A stretch of DNA of 64,000 bases from Cellulosimicrobium sp. Marseille-Q4280 (GCF_943181405.1 NZ_CALPBY010000002.1:1-64000); one strand, 5' to 3'. Counted from the first letter of the stretch, positions 48,150 through 58,115 are shown. Numbers and translations: made by a program. Notes: generated by a model not told the origin, from the letters alone.

Positions 48150-49979
48150 ATGACGGACAACGCCGACACCCCGACCACGGGCGGGGTCGCGGGGGGATCG
48201 GCGGAGCACGGTACGGAGGTCCCGCACCCCGACGGGGTGCGGGACCTCCGCGCTCGCACGCTCGAGCTCGCCCGCTCCATGAGCGGGCGCGGCCGCAGCG
48301 GCGTCGCGCGCCGCGCCGCCGTCGTCGACCTCGTGACCACGAGCCTCGCGATGCTGTGGAAGGAGGCGACGGACGACGTCTCCCCCGACGGGATCGCGCT
48401 CGCGGCCGTCGGGAGCCTGGGCCGCGGCGACATGGGCCCGGCGAGCGACCTCGACCTGGTGCTCGTGCACGACGGGCGCACGCACTCCGCGGAGGAGATC
48501 GCCCGCGTCGCGGAGCGCCTCTGGTACCCGCTGTGGGACGCGGGCGTCGACCTCGACCACTCCGTGCGGTCGCTCTCGCAGTGCCGCCAGGTGGCCTCGA
48601 AGGACGTGCCCGCGGCCGTCGGCTGGCTCGACGTGAGCGCCGTCGCCGGGGACGCCCTCGTGGTCCACCGCGCGTCGTCGGCGGTGCTGACCGACTGGCG
48701 GTCGGCGTCGCGCCGCCGGCTCCCCGAGCTCCTCTCCTCGACCCGCGACCGGGCCGAGCGCTCCGGCGAGCTCGCCTACCTCATCGAGCCCGACCTCAAG
48801 GAGTCGCGCGGCGGCATCCGGGACGCGGTCGTCCTCTCGGCGCTCGCGGCGACGTGGCTCACGGACCGGCCGCACGGGTCGGTCGACCGTGCCTACGCCC
48901 ACCTGCTGGACGTGCGCGACACGCTGCAGGTCGTCACGGGCCGCCACACGAGCCGCCTGCTGCTCGCGGACCTGGACGAGGTGGCCGACATGGCCGGGCA
49001 CGACGACCCCGACGAGCTCCTCGCGAGCCTCGCCGAGGCGGGTCGGGAGATCTCCTACGCGCTCGACACGACCGTGCGCCGGGCCCGCCAGGCGCTCCAG
49101 CGTCCCTCGGTCTCGCGCCGGCCCGTGCTCATCCGCGGTCGCCGCGCAGCGCCGCGCCTTCGCTCCGTGGGCGACGGCCTCGTGGAGCACGACGGCGAGC
49201 TCGTGCTCGCCGTCGACGCGCACCCGGCGTCCGACCCCCTCCTGTCGCTGCGCGCTGCGGCGACCGCCGCGCGCACCGGCCTGACCCTCTCGCCGGTGTC
49301 GGTCGCGAGCCTGGCCGAGTGCCCTGCGTTGCCCGAGCCCTGGCCGAAGGCCGCCCGGGCGGCGCTCCTGTCGCTGCTGGGGTCGGGTCAGACGCAGGTG
49401 GCGGTCTGGGAGGCGCTCGACCTCGCAGGCGTCGTCACGACGTGGATCCCCGAGTGGGCCGGCGTGCGCAACCGTCCGCAGCGCGCCGCGGTGCACCGGC
49501 ACACCGTGGACCGTCACCTCGTCGAGGTCGTCGCCCGTGCGTCGCGCGACCGCAAGGACGTGGCGCGGGGTGACCTGCTCGTGCTCTCCGCGGTGCTCCA
49601 CGACATCGGCAAGCGCGCGGGCGCGCAGGACCACTCGGTCGAGGGAGCGCGTCTCGTGCCCGTGATCCTCGGGCGGATGGGTTTCGACGCGGGCGTGGTG
49701 TCCGACGTCGAGCGCCTCGTGCGCCACCATCTCACCCTGTCGCGGCTGGCGGTGAGCGAGGACCCGGACGACCCCGCGACCGTCGCCGAGCTCGCCGCGG
49801 CCGTCGACCACCGGCCCGAGCTCCTCGAGGTCCTGCGAGCCCTCACGGAGGCGGACGCCTCGTCGCTCGGCCCGAACGCGTGGACCGCGTGGCGTGCCCG
49901 GCTCGTCGACGACCTCGTCGGCGCGACGATGCGGGTGCTCCGGGCGGACGACGACGCCGGGCCCCGGGCGCCCGGGTAG
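48150..49979 (+). CDS. glnD: P-II nucleotidyltransferase GlnD, without ACT domains
   Basis: 609 residues, much shorter than the roughly 890 of E. coli GlnD. The nucleotidyltransferase core [22 protein letters not shown] is near residue 88, followed by [18 protein letters not shown], and the HD phosphohydrolase domain has [18 protein letters not shown] near 483. The two C-terminal ACT domains that sense glutamine in enteric GlnD are missing: the protein ends about 125 residues after the HD motif. The next gene begins 103 bp later, so no lost domain is hidden there. It modifies and demodifies GlnK; how glutamine is sensed is unclear. Confidence 0.9.
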   Translation: MTDNADTPTTGGVAGGSAEHGTEVPHPDGVRDLRARTLELARSMSGRGRSGVARRAAVVDLVTTSLAMLWKEATDDVSPDGIALAAVGSLGRGDMGPASDLDLVLVHDGRTHSAEEIARVAERLWYPLWDAGVDLDHSVRSLSQCRQVASKDVPAAVGWLDVSAVAGDALVVHRASSAVLTDWRSASRRRLPELLSSTRDRAERSGELAYLIEPDLKESRGGIRDAVVLSALAATWLTDRPHGSVDRAYAHLLDVRDTLQVVTGRHTSRLLLADLDEVADMAGHDDPDELLASLAEAGREISYALDTTVRRARQALQRPSVSRRPVLIRGRRAAPRLRSVGDGLVEHDGELVLAVDAHPASDPLLSLRAAATAARTGLTLSPVSVASLAECPALPEPWPKAARAALLSLLGSGQTQVAVWEALDLAGVVTTWIPEWAGVRNRPQRAAVHRHTVDRHLVEVVARASRDRKDVARGDLLVLSAVLHDIGKRAGAQDHSVEGARLVPVILGRMGFDAGVVSDVERLVRHHLTLSRLAVSEDPDDPATVAELAAAVDHRPELLEVLRALTEADASSLGPNAWTAWRARLVDDLVGATMRVLRADDDAGPRAPG

Positions 49980-49982
49980 GCT
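49977..49982 (+). promoter_or_regulatory. -10 box upstream of ffh
   Basis: TAGGCT directly overlapping the glnD stop. It predicts a leader of about 95 nt before the ffh GTG. No hairpin of note is seen in this 103-bp gap. Confidence 0.45.
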
Positions 49983-50082
49983 TGACCCTCGCGGACGCGC
50001 CGTACCGTGCCCTCTCGGTGAGACGGAGCCGGGTGGTGCGCGTCCGCTCCCGAGACGACCGGCGACTGGTGAGGATGACGCG

Positions 50083-51696
50083 GTGTTCAACACGCTGTCG
50101 GACCGACTGACATCGACCTTCAAGAACCTGCGGGCGAAGGGTCGGCTGTCCGAGGCGGACATCGACGCGACGATCCGGGAGATCCGTCGCGCGCTGCTCG
50201 ACGCCGACGTCGCCGTGCCCGTCGTCCGGGAGTTCACCGCGACCGTGCGCGAGCGCGCGCTGTCCGCGGAGGTCTCAGGGGCGCTCAACCCGGCGCAGCA
50301 GGTCGTCAAGGTCGTGAACGAGGAGCTCGTCGCGATCCTCGGCGGGGAGAGCCGGGGGCTGCGGTTCTCGAAGACCCCGCCGACGGTGATCATGCTCGCC
50401 GGCCTCCAGGGCGCGGGAAAGACGACCCTCGCGGGCAAGCTCGCCCTGCACCTGCGCGAGCAGGGACACACGCCGCTGCTCGTCGCGGCCGACCTCCAGC
50501 GGCCGAACGCCGTCACGCAGCTCTCGGTCGTCGCCGAGCGCGCGGGCGTCCCGGTGTTCGCCCCGCACCCGGGCAACCAGAGCGGCGTCGAGGTCGACGA
50601 CGTCATCGGAGACCCGGTCGCGGTCGCTCGCGACGGGCTCGAGACGGCACGCCAGCGCCAGCACGACGTCCTGATCGTCGACACCGCGGGCCGTCTCGGC
50701 CTCGACTCCGTGCTCATGCAGCAGGCCGCGGACATCCGCGACGCCGTGAGCCCCGACGAGATCCTCTTCGTCATCGACGCGATGATCGGTCAGGACGCCG
50801 TCGCCACCGCGAAGGCCTTCGAGGAGGGCGTCGACTTCACGGGCGTCGTGCTCACGAAGCTCGACGGCGACGCGCGCGGTGGTGCGGCCCTGTCCGTCAC
50901 CGGCGTCACCGGTCGCCCGATCCTCTTCGCGTCCACGGGCGAGAAGCTCACCGACTTCGAGGCCTTCCACCCCGACCGCATGGCGTCGCGCATCCTCGAC
51001 ATGGGCGACGTCCTCACGCTCATCGAGCAGGCCGAGAAGGCGTTCGACGCCGAGCAGGCCGCGAAGATGGCCGAGAAGCTCGAGTCCGGTCAGGACTTCA
51101 CGCTCGCGGACTTCCTGGTGCAGATGCAGCAGATGAAGAACATGGGCTCGATGAAGAAGATGCTCGGCATGCTGCCGGGCATGGGCCAGATGCGCGAGGC
51201 GCTCGAGAACTTCGACGAGCGTGAGGTCGACCGGATCGAGGCCATCATCCGCTCGATGACCCCTGCGGAGCGCGAGAATCCCAAGATCATCAACGGCTCG
51301 CGCCGGGCCCGCATCGCGAAGGGCTCCGGCGTGCGGACGTCCGACGTCAACCAGCTGCTCGAGCGGTTCGCGGGCGCGCAGAAGATGATGCGCCAGATGG
51401 GCCGCGGCGGGGGTGTGCCCGGGATGCCCGGCATGGGCAACCTGCCGGGGATGGGCGGCAAGAAGTCCCGCGGGCGCCAGGTGCCGCAGCGCAAGGTGAA
51501 GGGCAAGTCCGGCAACCCGGCGAAGCGCGCGGAGCAGGAGCGCGCCGCGGCGGCACGCGCCGCGGGGGAGTCCGTGCGTCCGGCGTCGCCCGCAGGGTCG
51601 GCGTTCGGGGTCGGCACCGGCGCGAGCACCCAGGCACCGCAGGTCCCTGACGACCTCGAGCTGCCGCCGGGGTTCGAGAAGCTCCTCGGCCGCTGA
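50083..51696 (+). CDS. ffh: Signal recognition particle protein Ffh
   Basis: 537 residues, GTG start (VFNTLSDRL) after GAGGA. N and G domains: LAGLQGAGKTTLAGKLA near residue 107, VAADLQRPNAVTQL, DTAGRLGLDSVLM, LTKLDGDARGGAALS. The Met-rich M domain (about 320-450, with MQQMKNMGSMKKMLGMLPGMGQM and a Gly/Met-rich finger) binds 4.5S RNA and signal peptides. The last 80 residues are a disordered Lys/Ala/Pro extension. The 4.5S RNA gene itself is not in the window. Confidence 0.96.
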   Translation: MFNTLSDRLTSTFKNLRAKGRLSEADIDATIREIRRALLDADVAVPVVREFTATVRERALSAEVSGALNPAQQVVKVVNEELVAILGGESRGLRFSKTPPTVIMLAGLQGAGKTTLAGKLALHLREQGHTPLLVAADLQRPNAVTQLSVVAERAGVPVFAPHPGNQSGVEVDDVIGDPVAVARDGLETARQRQHDVLIVDTAGRLGLDSVLMQQAADIRDAVSPDEILFVIDAMIGQDAVATAKAFEEGVDFTGVVLTKLDGDARGGAALSVTGVTGRPILFASTGEKLTDFEAFHPDRMASRILDMGDVLTLIEQAEKAFDAEQAAKMAEKLESGQDFTLADFLVQMQQMKNMGSMKKMLGMLPGMGQMREALENFDEREVDRIEAIIRSMTPAERENPKIINGSRRARIAKGSGVRTSDVNQLLERFAGAQKMMRQMGRGGGVPGMPGMGNLPGMGGKKSRGRQVPQRKVKGKSGNPAKRAEQERAAAARAAGESVRPASPAGSAFGVGTGASTQAPQVPDDLELPPGFEKLLGR

Positions 51697-51729
51697 CCGC
51701 ACGTCCCACCCTCCTCACCCTGGAGCCGC

Positions 51730-52845
51730 ATGTCCGCGCTGGAAGGCCCGTCGCTGCACGTCCGCGGCCATGTCCTCATCGGTGACGACCGGGAGGTCGG
51801 CGACCTATGGGTCAAGGGCGGCCGCGTCAGCCTGACCCGCCCGTCGGCCCAGGGCACGAACATGGTCGACCTCGAGGGCTGGGTGCTGCCCGGTCTCGTC
51901 GATGTGCACTGCCACGTCGGGCTCGGCGCTGACGGCGCGGTCGACACCGCCACGGCCCAGGCCCAGGCGCTCGCGGACCGCGACAGCGGCGTGCTGCTCG
52001 TCCGCGACGCCGGCTCCCCGGCGGACACGCGGTGGGTGCACGGTCGGCGCGACCTGCCCCGGCTCGTGCGTGCCGGTCGTCACATCGCGCGGCCGAAGCG
52101 GTACCTGCGGCACTACGGGCTCGAGCTCGACGACCCGGCGCAGCTCCCCGAGGCCGTGCGTCGCGAGGCTCGCGCCGGGGACGGATGGGTCAAGCTCGTC
52201 GGGGACTGGATCGACCGCGACCTGGGCGACCAGGGGGACCTGCGCCCGCTGTGGCCCGACGACGTGCTCGCCGAGGCCGTCGCGGTCGCGCACGCCGAGG
52301 CGGCCCGCGTCACCGTGCACGCGTTCTCCGACGAGGTGATCCCGTCGCTGCTGGCCGCCGGGGTCGACGGGATCGAGCACGGCACGGGCATCCACCCCGA
52401 CCTCATGTACGAGATCTCGGAGCGTGGCATCGCCGTCACGCCCACGCTGCTCCAGGTCGGGCGCTTCGAGGACATCGCCCGGCAGGCCGACGGACGCTAC
52501 CCGAGGTTCGCCGCCCGCCTGCGCCGCCTGCACGCGCGCCGGTACGAGCAGGCGCGCGCCCTGCACGACGCGGGGATCCAGCTCCTGGTCGGGACCGACG
52601 CGGGCGGGACGATCGGCCACGGCCGGCTCGCCGACGAGTGCGCCGAGCTCGTCGCCGCCGGGATCCCGCCCGCCGCCGTCGTCGCCGCGGCGAGCTGGCA
52701 GGGTCGCGAGTACCTCGGCTTCACGTCGCTCGTCGAGGGGGCGTCGGCCGACTTCGTCGTCTACCCGGCCGACCCGCGGCTCGACGTCGAGGTCCTGCGC
52801 GCGCCGACCGCCGTCGTGCTGCGGGGCGAGATCGTGCGGCAGTAG
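51730..52845 (+). CDS. Amidohydrolase-family metal-dependent hydrolase
   Basis: 371 residues. TIM-barrel hydrolase with flanking beta sandwich: [15 protein letters not shown] gives the HxH metal ligands, KLVGDW the Lys (probably carboxylated), VHAFSD and GIEHGTGI the further His ligands, and [13 protein letters not shown] the catalytic Asp. The layout is that of imidazolonepropionase/prolidase-like amidohydrolases. Commonly found between ffh and rpsP in actinobacteria; substrate unknown. Begins 33 bp after ffh. Confidence 0.85.
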   Translation: MSALEGPSLHVRGHVLIGDDREVGDLWVKGGRVSLTRPSAQGTNMVDLEGWVLPGLVDVHCHVGLGADGAVDTATAQAQALADRDSGVLLVRDAGSPADTRWVHGRRDLPRLVRAGRHIARPKRYLRHYGLELDDPAQLPEAVRREARAGDGWVKLVGDWIDRDLGDQGDLRPLWPDDVLAEAVAVAHAEAARVTVHAFSDEVIPSLLAAGVDGIEHGTGIHPDLMYEISERGIAVTPTLLQVGRFEDIARQADGRYPRFAARLRRLHARRYEQARALHDAGIQLLVGTDAGGTIGHGRLADECAELVAAGIPPAAVVAAASWQGREYLGFTSLVEGASADFVVYPADPRLDVEVLRAPTAVVLRGEIVRQ

Positions 52846-52850
52846 CCAGG

Positions 52851-52880
52851 TTGGCCGGGCCCCCGGCCGTCTGGCACAAT
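52851..52880 (+). promoter_or_regulatory. Promoter of rpsP
   Basis: TTGGCC (52851-52856), 18-nt spacer and CACAAT (52875-52880), giving a leader of about 120 nt. A 7-bp hairpin GGCCGGG/CCCGGCC (52853-52868) overlaps it and may end the upstream transcript. The -10 context (TGGCACAATGG) resembles that of rplS (TGGCAGAATGG). Confidence 0.6.
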
Positions 52881-53005
52881 GGCCCCGTACTCGGCGTGCC
52901 CGGCCCCTCTCTCCGTGCTCGCCGTGTCCTGAACCCCACCCACGTCCTGGTCCCCACCGGACGCGCGCGGGTTCACCCATACCAGAACCAGGAGTGACCA
53001 CCACA

Positions 53006-53440
53006 GTGGCCGTCAAGATTCGTCTGAAGCGTCTCGGCAAGATCCGGGCGCCGTACTACCGTGTCGTCGTCGCGGACTCGCGCACCAAGCGTGACGGTCG
53101 CGTCATCGAGGAGATCGGCAAGTACCACCCCACCGAGGAGCCCTCGTTCATCGAGATCACCTCGGACCGTGCGCAGTACTGGCTCGGCGTCGGCGCGCAG
53201 CCGACCGAGCAGGTCCTCGCGCTCCTCAAGATCACCGGCGACTGGCAGAAGTTCAAGGGCCTGCCGGGCACCGAGGGCACCCTCCGGGTCAAGGGCGAGA
53301 AGGCCGACCCGGCCGCCGCCATCGAGGCCGCCGCCGCCGACGCCGAGAAGGTCAAGGCCAAGGCTGCCCAGAAGAAGTCGGAGCCCGCACCCGAGGCTGC
53401 CGACTCCGCCGAGACCGCAGCTGCCGGCGACGAGGCCTGA
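53006..53440 (+). CDS. rpsP: 30S ribosomal protein S16
   Basis: 144 residues, GTG start with AGGAG 11 nt upstream. [25 protein letters not shown] is the S16 N-terminus, with [12 protein letters not shown] following; the S16 core ends near residue 85. The rest is an Ala/Lys/Glu-rich extension typical of actinobacterial S16. The stop overlaps the khpA start (TGATG). Confidence 0.97.
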   Translation: MAVKIRLKRLGKIRAPYYRVVVADSRTKRDGRVIEEIGKYHPTEEPSFIEITSDRAQYWLGVGAQPTEQVLALLKITGDWQKFKGLPGTEGTLRVKGEKADPAAAIEAAAADAEKVKAKAAQKKSEPAPEAADSAETAAAGDEA

Positions 53441-53679
53441 TGCTCGCCGAGGCCCTCGAGCACCTGGTGCGCGGCATCGTGGACAACCCGGACGACGTCC
53501 GGGTCGGCTCGAAGACGCTGCGTCGCGGTGACCTGCTCGAGGTCCGGGTCCACCCCGACGACCTCGGCCGCGTGATCGGTCGTGGCGGGCGTACCGCGCG
53601 CGCCCTGCGCACGGTGATCGGGGCCCTGGCGACCGACGGGCCCGTGCGGGTGGACGTAGTCGACGTCGACCGCCGCTGA
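53440..53679 (+). CDS. khpA: KH-domain RNA-binding protein KhpA
   Basis: 79 residues, overlapping rpsP by 1 bp. Single KH domain: LVRGIVDNPDDVRV at the start and the GxxG loop in VIGRGGRTARALRTVIGAL, followed by VRVDVVDVDR. KhpA pairs with KhpB/EloR in other Gram-positives and affects cell elongation and small-RNA biology. Its place between rpsP and rimM is conserved. Confidence 0.9.
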   Translation: MLAEALEHLVRGIVDNPDDVRVGSKTLRRGDLLEVRVHPDDLGRVIGRGGRTARALRTVIGALATDGPVRVDVVDVDRR

Positions 53680-53713
53680 GCGTCCTCGAAGGACCACGTC
53701 CCGCGAGGGACTC

Positions 53714-53749
53714 GAAGACCCGGCCCGCCGCGAGGTGGGCCGGGTCTTC
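53714..53749 (+). terminator. Hairpin terminator after khpA
   Basis: Perfect 13-bp stem (GAAGACCCGGCCC and its complement) around a 10-nt loop, followed by TCGCTCC. It separates rpsP-khpA from rimM-trmD, although readthrough is possible. Confidence 0.72.
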
Positions 53750-53824
53750 TCGCTCCTGGACCCGTCCGGGACACGGACCGCCCGAGCACGGGCCGTCCCA
53801 CGACACGACCAGAGGAGCACGACC

Positions 53825-54364
53825 ATGCAGCTCACCGTCGCCCGCGTCGGCAAGGCGCACGGGCTGCGCGGCGAGGTGGCGCTCGACCTGCGCACCGACG
53901 ACCCGGAGACCCGGCTCGCCGTCGGCGCCGCCCTCCCGACCGAGCCGGCCGATGTCGGCCCTCTCGTCGTCGCGTCGGTGCGGGTGCACCAGGGGCGCTG
54001 GCTCGTCCGCTTCGAGGGCGTCGGCGACCGGACGGCCGCGGAGGCGCTGCGCGGGACCCAGCTCGTGGTCGAGGTCGAGGAGTCCGACGAGGAGGACGCC
54101 TGGTACTCGCACGAGCTCGCCGGCCTGCGCGCCGAGTCGACGGACGGCACGGAGCTCGGCCGCGTCGAGGGTCTGGAGGAGGCCCCGGCGCACGACCTGC
54201 TCGTCCTGCGCGAGCCCGACGGCACCCGCACGCTCGTCCCCTTCGTGCGCTCCATCGTGCCGGTCGTGGACGTCCCCGGGGGGCGCGTCGTGCTGGACCC
54301 GCCCGGCGGCCTGCTCGCGTCCGACGCCGACCGGCTCGACGTCGCGACGCCCGAGGAGGGCTGA
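53825..54364 (+). CDS. rimM: Ribosome maturation factor RimM
   Basis: 179 residues with GAGGAG about 8 nt upstream. Two domains: N-terminal RimM (VARVGKAHGLRGEVALDLRTDDPETR) and C-terminal PRC barrel (DAWYSHELAGLRAES, TRTLVPFVRSIVPVVDVPGGRVVLDPP). Binds S19 and aids 30S head maturation. Nearly abuts trmD. Confidence 0.95.
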   Translation: MQLTVARVGKAHGLRGEVALDLRTDDPETRLAVGAALPTEPADVGPLVVASVRVHQGRWLVRFEGVGDRTAAEALRGTQLVVEVEESDEEDAWYSHELAGLRAESTDGTELGRVEGLEEAPAHDLLVLREPDGTRTLVPFVRSIVPVVDVPGGRVVLDPPGGLLASDADRLDVATPEEG

Positions 54365-54365
54365 C

Positions 54366-55184
54366 GTGCGGATCGACGTCGTCACGATCTTCCCCGACTA
54401 CCTGGCCGCGCTCGACCTGTCCCTCGTGGGCAAGGCGCGGACGGCGGGGATCGTCGACGTGCGTGTGCACGACCTGCGCGACTGGACGACCGACCGTCAC
54501 CGAACGGTCGACGACACCCCGTTCGGCGGGGGAGCGGGCATGGTCATGCGTCCCGACGTGTGGGGGAGGGCGATCGCGGACGTCGCGCGCCCGGAGCCTT
54601 CCGGAGAGCCCGACGGCGCCGGCGTCCCGGGTGCGCGCGCGCACCTGGTCGTCCCGACGCCGTCGGGCCGTTCCTTCACGCAGCGCACGGCGGAGGCGCT
54701 CGCGGGGGAGGACCACCTGGTGTTCGCGTGCGGGCGCTACGAGGGGATCGACGCGCGCGTCGCCGAGCACCACCGTGCCGCCGGCGGCACGGTCAGCGAG
54801 CTCTCGATCGGCGACTACGTGCTCAACGGCGGTGAGGTGGCGACCCTCGTCATGATCGAGGCGGTGGCCCGCCTGCTCCCCGGCGTCGTCGGGAACCCCG
54901 AGTCGCTCGTCGAGGAGTCGCACGGCGCCGCCGGGCTGCTCGAGTACCCCGTGTACACCAAGCCGCCGGCGTGGGAAGGTCTCGAGGTCCCGGAGGTCCT
55001 GCTGTCGGGGCACCACGCACGGATCCACCGGTGGCGCCGGGACGAGGCGCTGCGACGCACGGCCGCGCGGCGGCCCGACATGGTCCGCGCACTGGACCTC
55101 GCGGCGCTCGACCGTCGCGACCTCGAGGTCCTCGCCGAGTCGGGCTGGACGCCTCGCGACGGCCGTCTCGACCGAGAGGGCTGA
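54366..55184 (+). CDS. trmD: tRNA (guanine-N1)-methyltransferase TrmD
   Basis: 272 residues, GTG 1 bp after rimM. SPOUT methyltransferase making m1G37. DDTPFGGGAGMVMRPDV, FACGRYEGIDARV and SIGDYVLNGGEVATLVMIEAV form the trefoil-knot SAM site; the C-terminal helical domain (YTKPPAWEGLEVPEVLLSGHH) binds tRNA. A short insert at about residues 78-90 (EPSGEPDGAGVPG) is an actinobacterial feature. Confidence 0.96.
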   Translation: MRIDVVTIFPDYLAALDLSLVGKARTAGIVDVRVHDLRDWTTDRHRTVDDTPFGGGAGMVMRPDVWGRAIADVARPEPSGEPDGAGVPGARAHLVVPTPSGRSFTQRTAEALAGEDHLVFACGRYEGIDARVAEHHRAAGGTVSELSIGDYVLNGGEVATLVMIEAVARLLPGVVGNPESLVEESHGAAGLLEYPVYTKPPAWEGLEVPEVLLSGHHARIHRWRRDEALRRTAARRPDMVRALDLAALDRRDLEVLAESGWTPRDGRLDREG

Positions 55185-55205
55185 CGGCCCGGCGCGGCGG
55201 TGTGG

Positions 55206-55211
55206 CAGAAT
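55206..55211 (+). promoter_or_regulatory. -10 box for rplS
   Basis: CAGAAT in the context TGTGGCAGAATGG. It predicts transcription from about 55218 and a leader of about 150 nt. A TTGACG-like CTGACG lies 19 nt upstream. Confidence 0.5.
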
Positions 55212-55232
55212 GGACCCTCGGTGCGCGCCGAC

Positions 55233-55263
55233 TCCCGGACTCTGCCACAGGGGACGTCCGGGA
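55233..55263 (+). promoter_or_regulatory. Hairpin in the rplS 5' leader
   Basis: TCCCGGAC (55233-55240) and GTCCGGGA (55256-55263) form a perfect 8-bp stem near the start of the leader. It may contribute to L19 autoregulation; not proven. Confidence 0.4.
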
Positions 55264-55370
55264 CACGACATCAGCTCGACGGCACGACACGCACCGCCCT
55301 GACGAGATCAGCCCGGGTCATCCTGGGCCACGAGCACGCGTCCCGACCTGTGGCGGGCGAGGAGAACATC

Positions 55371-55721
55371 ATGCACACGCTGGACAGCGTCGACGCAGCA
55401 TCGCTGCGCAGCGACGTCCCGGACTTCCGTCCCGGTGACACGCTCAAAGTCAACGTCAAGGTCGTCGAGGGCAACCGCTCCCGCGTCCAGGCGTTCCAGG
55501 GCGTGACCATCGCGCGCCAGGGCCACGGCGTCCGCGAGACCTTCACGGTCCGCAAGATCAGCTTCGGTGTCGGCGTCGAGCGCACGTTCCCCGTGCACTC
55601 GCCCTCGATCGAGTCGGTCGAGGTCGTCACGCGCGGTGACGTCCGCCGCGCCAAGCTCTACTACCTGCGTCAGCTTCGCGGCAAGAAGGCGAAGATCAAG
55701 GAGAAGCGCGAGACGCGCTGA
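55371..55721 (+). CDS. rplS: 50S ribosomal protein L19
   Basis: 116 residues with GAGGAG 7 nt upstream. [31 protein letters not shown] and [33 protein letters not shown] are the L19 signature; the C-terminus is Lys/Arg-rich ([15 protein letters not shown]). Followed by a strong terminator. Confidence 0.97.
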   Translation: MHTLDSVDAASLRSDVPDFRPGDTLKVNVKVVEGNRSRVQAFQGVTIARQGHGVRETFTVRKISFGVGVERTFPVHSPSIESVEVVTRGDVRRAKLYYLRQLRGKKAKIKEKRETR

Positions 55722-55738
55722 CCGACCGCAGCCACGAG

Positions 55739-55770
55739 CGGGCGGCCGTCCCCACGGGGACGGCCGCCCG
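55739..55770 (+). terminator. Hairpin terminator after rplS
   Basis: Perfect stem of up to 15 bp (CGGGCGGCCGTCCCC and its complement), followed by TCCGGGTTT. The best terminator in the window. Confidence 0.85.
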
Positions 55771-55851
55771 TCCGGGTTTGACGGGCATCCCGGCGTGTCC
55801 CGACACCCGGTCCGTTTCCCGGAAGTCGTCCGAAGGTGGCAAGGTGAACGC

Positions 55852-56694
55852 GTGACCGACAGCGCCCCCACCCGTGGCCCTCGACCTGACGCCCGACCCG
55901 AGCGCGGGACGGAAGCGGTCGACGACGGCGGAACCCCTCACGGCGCGGCTGCCGGCGCGCATCTCGAGCCCGCCGACGACGGACCCGGCGCGGACGCGCC
56001 GCCCGCGACCGAGGCGCCGGCGCGCAGGTCGTCGCTCCTGCGCGAGACCGCGATCATCGTCGTGAGCGCGCTGATCCTCTCGCTCCTCATCAAGACGTTC
56101 CTGGTCCAGGCGTTCTTCATCCCGAGCGCGTCGATGGAGGACACGCTCGTCGAGGGCGACCGCGTCATGGTCTCGCGTCTCGTGCCGGGCGTGTTCGACG
56201 TGCACCGTGGCGACGTCGTGGTGTTCAAGGACCCGGGCGGGTGGTTGCCCCCGGCAGTGCCGGAGGAGCAGAGCGCGCTCACGGAAGCCGCGACGGCCGC
56301 CCTGACGTTCATCGGCCTCCTGCCGCAGGACACGGGCGAGCACCTCATCAAGCGTGTCGTCGGGACGCCGGGCGACCACGTGGTGTGCTGCGACGCCGAG
56401 GGCCGCGTGAGCGTGAACGGCGTCCCGGTCGACGAGACGTACATCAAGCCCGGATCGGTGCCCAGCCAGGACCCGTTCGACCGGACCGTGCCGGACGACA
56501 TGCTCTTCGTCATGGGGGACAACCGGCAGAACTCGCAGGACTCTCGCTACAACACCGGCAAGCCGGGCGGCGGGTACGTGCCGATGAGCAACGTCGTCGG
56601 CACCGCGTTCGTCAAGGTCTGGCCGCTGTCCCACGCGGGCCTGCTCCGCAACCCCGGCGACGTGTTCGCCGACGTCCCCGAGCAAGAGCCGTGA
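55852..56694 (+). CDS. lepB: Signal peptidase I
   Basis: 280 residues from a GTG. A disordered acidic N-terminus of about 60 residues, one transmembrane helix ([20 protein letters not shown]), then the protease: catalytic Ser in [20 protein letters not shown], catalytic Lys in [14 protein letters not shown], and [12 protein letters not shown] as box E. A small insert before the Lys box ([18 protein letters not shown]) is seen in actinobacterial enzymes. The stop overlaps the rnhB start. Confidence 0.95.
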   Translation: MTDSAPTRGPRPDARPERGTEAVDDGGTPHGAAAGAHLEPADDGPGADAPPATEAPARRSSLLRETAIIVVSALILSLLIKTFLVQAFFIPSASMEDTLVEGDRVMVSRLVPGVFDVHRGDVVVFKDPGGWLPPAVPEEQSALTEAATAALTFIGLLPQDTGEHLIKRVVGTPGDHVVCCDAEGRVSVNGVPVDETYIKPGSVPSQDPFDRTVPDDMLFVMGDNRQNSQDSRYNTGKPGGGYVPMSNVVGTAFVKVWPLSHAGLLRNPGDVFADVPEQEP

Positions 56695-57572
56695 CGAGCG
56701 GGACGGCAACCGCACCCCGGCGCAGCAGCTCTCGGGCCGCCTCCGCGCCGGGGAGCAGCACCCGGCGTCGGCCGGACCTGCGCCACGAGCGCGCGATGCT
56801 GCGCGACGGCGCGCGGTACGTCGCGGGGATGGACGAGGTCGGGCGGGGTGCGCTCGCGGGACCGGTGTCCGTCGGCGTCGTCGTCGTGGACCTGGCGACG
56901 AAGCCGTGCCCGCCGGGACTCACCGACTCGAAGCTCCTCACGCCGGCAGCACGGGAGGCCCTCGTGCCGCTCGCGCGCGCCTGGTCGCTCGCGTGGGCCG
57001 TCGGGCACGCGGGACCCGCGGAGATCGACGCCCACGGGATCGTCGGCGCCCTGCGTCTCGCGGGGCGGCGTGCGCTCTCCCAGGTGCGGCGCACCGTGGG
57101 CGACGTCGACGCGGTGCTCCTCGACGGCAAGCACGACTGGCTGAGCCGGCCGACGGTCGACCTCTTCGAGGCGTTCGAGCTCGACCCGCACGACGACGGC
57201 CTCTCCGACCCGCGCGTCCGCACGCTGGTCAAGGCCGACCTGCAGTGCGCGTCCGTCGCCGCCGCCAGCGTGCTGGCCAAGACCGAGCGGGACGCGCTCA
57301 TGACGCGCCTCGCACGGCAGTACCCGGCGTTCGGGTGGGACCAGAACAAGGGATACGGCGCAGCGACGCACGTGGAGGCGCTGCGCGAGCACGGCCCCAC
57401 CCCGCAGCACCGGCGCAGCTGGCGCCTGCCGGAGCGCGGCGAGGAGCTGTCTCCGGTGCTCGACGGGACGGGACCCGCGGGTGCACCGGACGCAGCGGAC
57501 GCCGTACCGGTCTACGGGCCGCCGGTCGTCGCGCTCGAGCTCGACCCCGAGGCGTCGCTCCCGACCAGCTGA
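56691..57572 (+). CDS. rnhB: Ribonuclease HII
   Basis: 293 residues, GTG overlapping lepB. Cleaves RNA in RNA-DNA hybrids at single ribonucleotides. Catalytic acidic residues sit in [17 protein letters not shown] (DE), LLDGKHDWL (D) and [21 protein letters not shown] (D). The first 35 residues and the last 50 are Ala/Ser/Pro-rich extensions outside the fold. Confidence 0.94.
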   Translation: MTSGTATAPRRSSSRAASAPGSSTRRRPDLRHERAMLRDGARYVAGMDEVGRGALAGPVSVGVVVVDLATKPCPPGLTDSKLLTPAAREALVPLARAWSLAWAVGHAGPAEIDAHGIVGALRLAGRRALSQVRRTVGDVDAVLLDGKHDWLSRPTVDLFEAFELDPHDDGLSDPRVRTLVKADLQCASVAAASVLAKTERDALMTRLARQYPAFGWDQNKGYGAATHVEALREHGPTPQHRRSWRLPERGEELSPVLDGTGPAGAPDAADAVPVYGPPVVALELDPEASLPTS

Positions 57573-57618
57573 GCGCGGCCGGACCGGCGCGGGCGTCCCG
57601 ATGGTCCATGATGGAGAC

Positions 57619-57918
57619 GTGAGCGCCGAAGACCTCGAGAACTACGAGACCGAGATGGAGCTCGCGCTGTACCGCGAGTACCGAGACGTGGTGGGCCTCT
57701 TCTCGTACGTGGTGGAGACCGAACGTCGCTTCTACCTGGCGAACCAAGTGGACCTCCAGGTGCGGTCGGCCGCCGGAGAGGTGTACTTCGAGCTGCGGCT
57801 CGCCGACGCGTGGGTCTGGGACGTGTACCGCTCGGCACGGTTCGTGAAGTCCGTGCGTGTCGTCACCTTCAAGGACGTCAACGTCGAGGAGCTGGCGAAG
57901 GCCGAGCTCCAGCTGTAG
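57619..57918 (+). CDS. DUF2469 family protein
   Basis: 99 residues from a GTG; CATGAT lies 6 nt upstream (leaderless). SAEDLENYETEMELALYREY and DVVGLFSYVVETERRFYLANQ are nearly invariant in this actinobacterial family, which sits between rnhB and yraN. Function unknown. The extreme conservation suggests a basic cellular role. Confidence 0.9.
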   Translation: MSAEDLENYETEMELALYREYRDVVGLFSYVVETERRFYLANQVDLQVRSAAGEVYFELRLADAWVWDVYRSARFVKSVRVVTFKDVNVEELAKAELQL

Positions 57919-57932
57919 GCCTCCGTGCGCGG

Positions 57933-57986
57933 CCGTGACGTTCTGTACCGCCGCGACGTTCTGTGCCGCTGCGACGTGCTGGGCAG
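57933..57986. repeat. Three tandem 18-bp imperfect repeats
   Basis: CCGTGACGTTCTGTACCG, then a copy differing at 2 positions, then one differing from the second copy at 4. They lie just after the DUF2469 gene. The remainder of this 197-bp gap before yraN shows only the yraN ribosome binding site. Confidence 0.6.
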
Positions 57987-58115
57987 CCGTGCCGCGAGAT
58001 CTCCGCGATCCTGGCCGTCCACAGGCCCGCATCCGGTCGTCCCGGTCCACACCGGGCCCTCGACGTCTGGTGGAGGTGGCGTGCCCGGCCCCACGGTGGT
58101 GCGCGGAGGTGAGCC

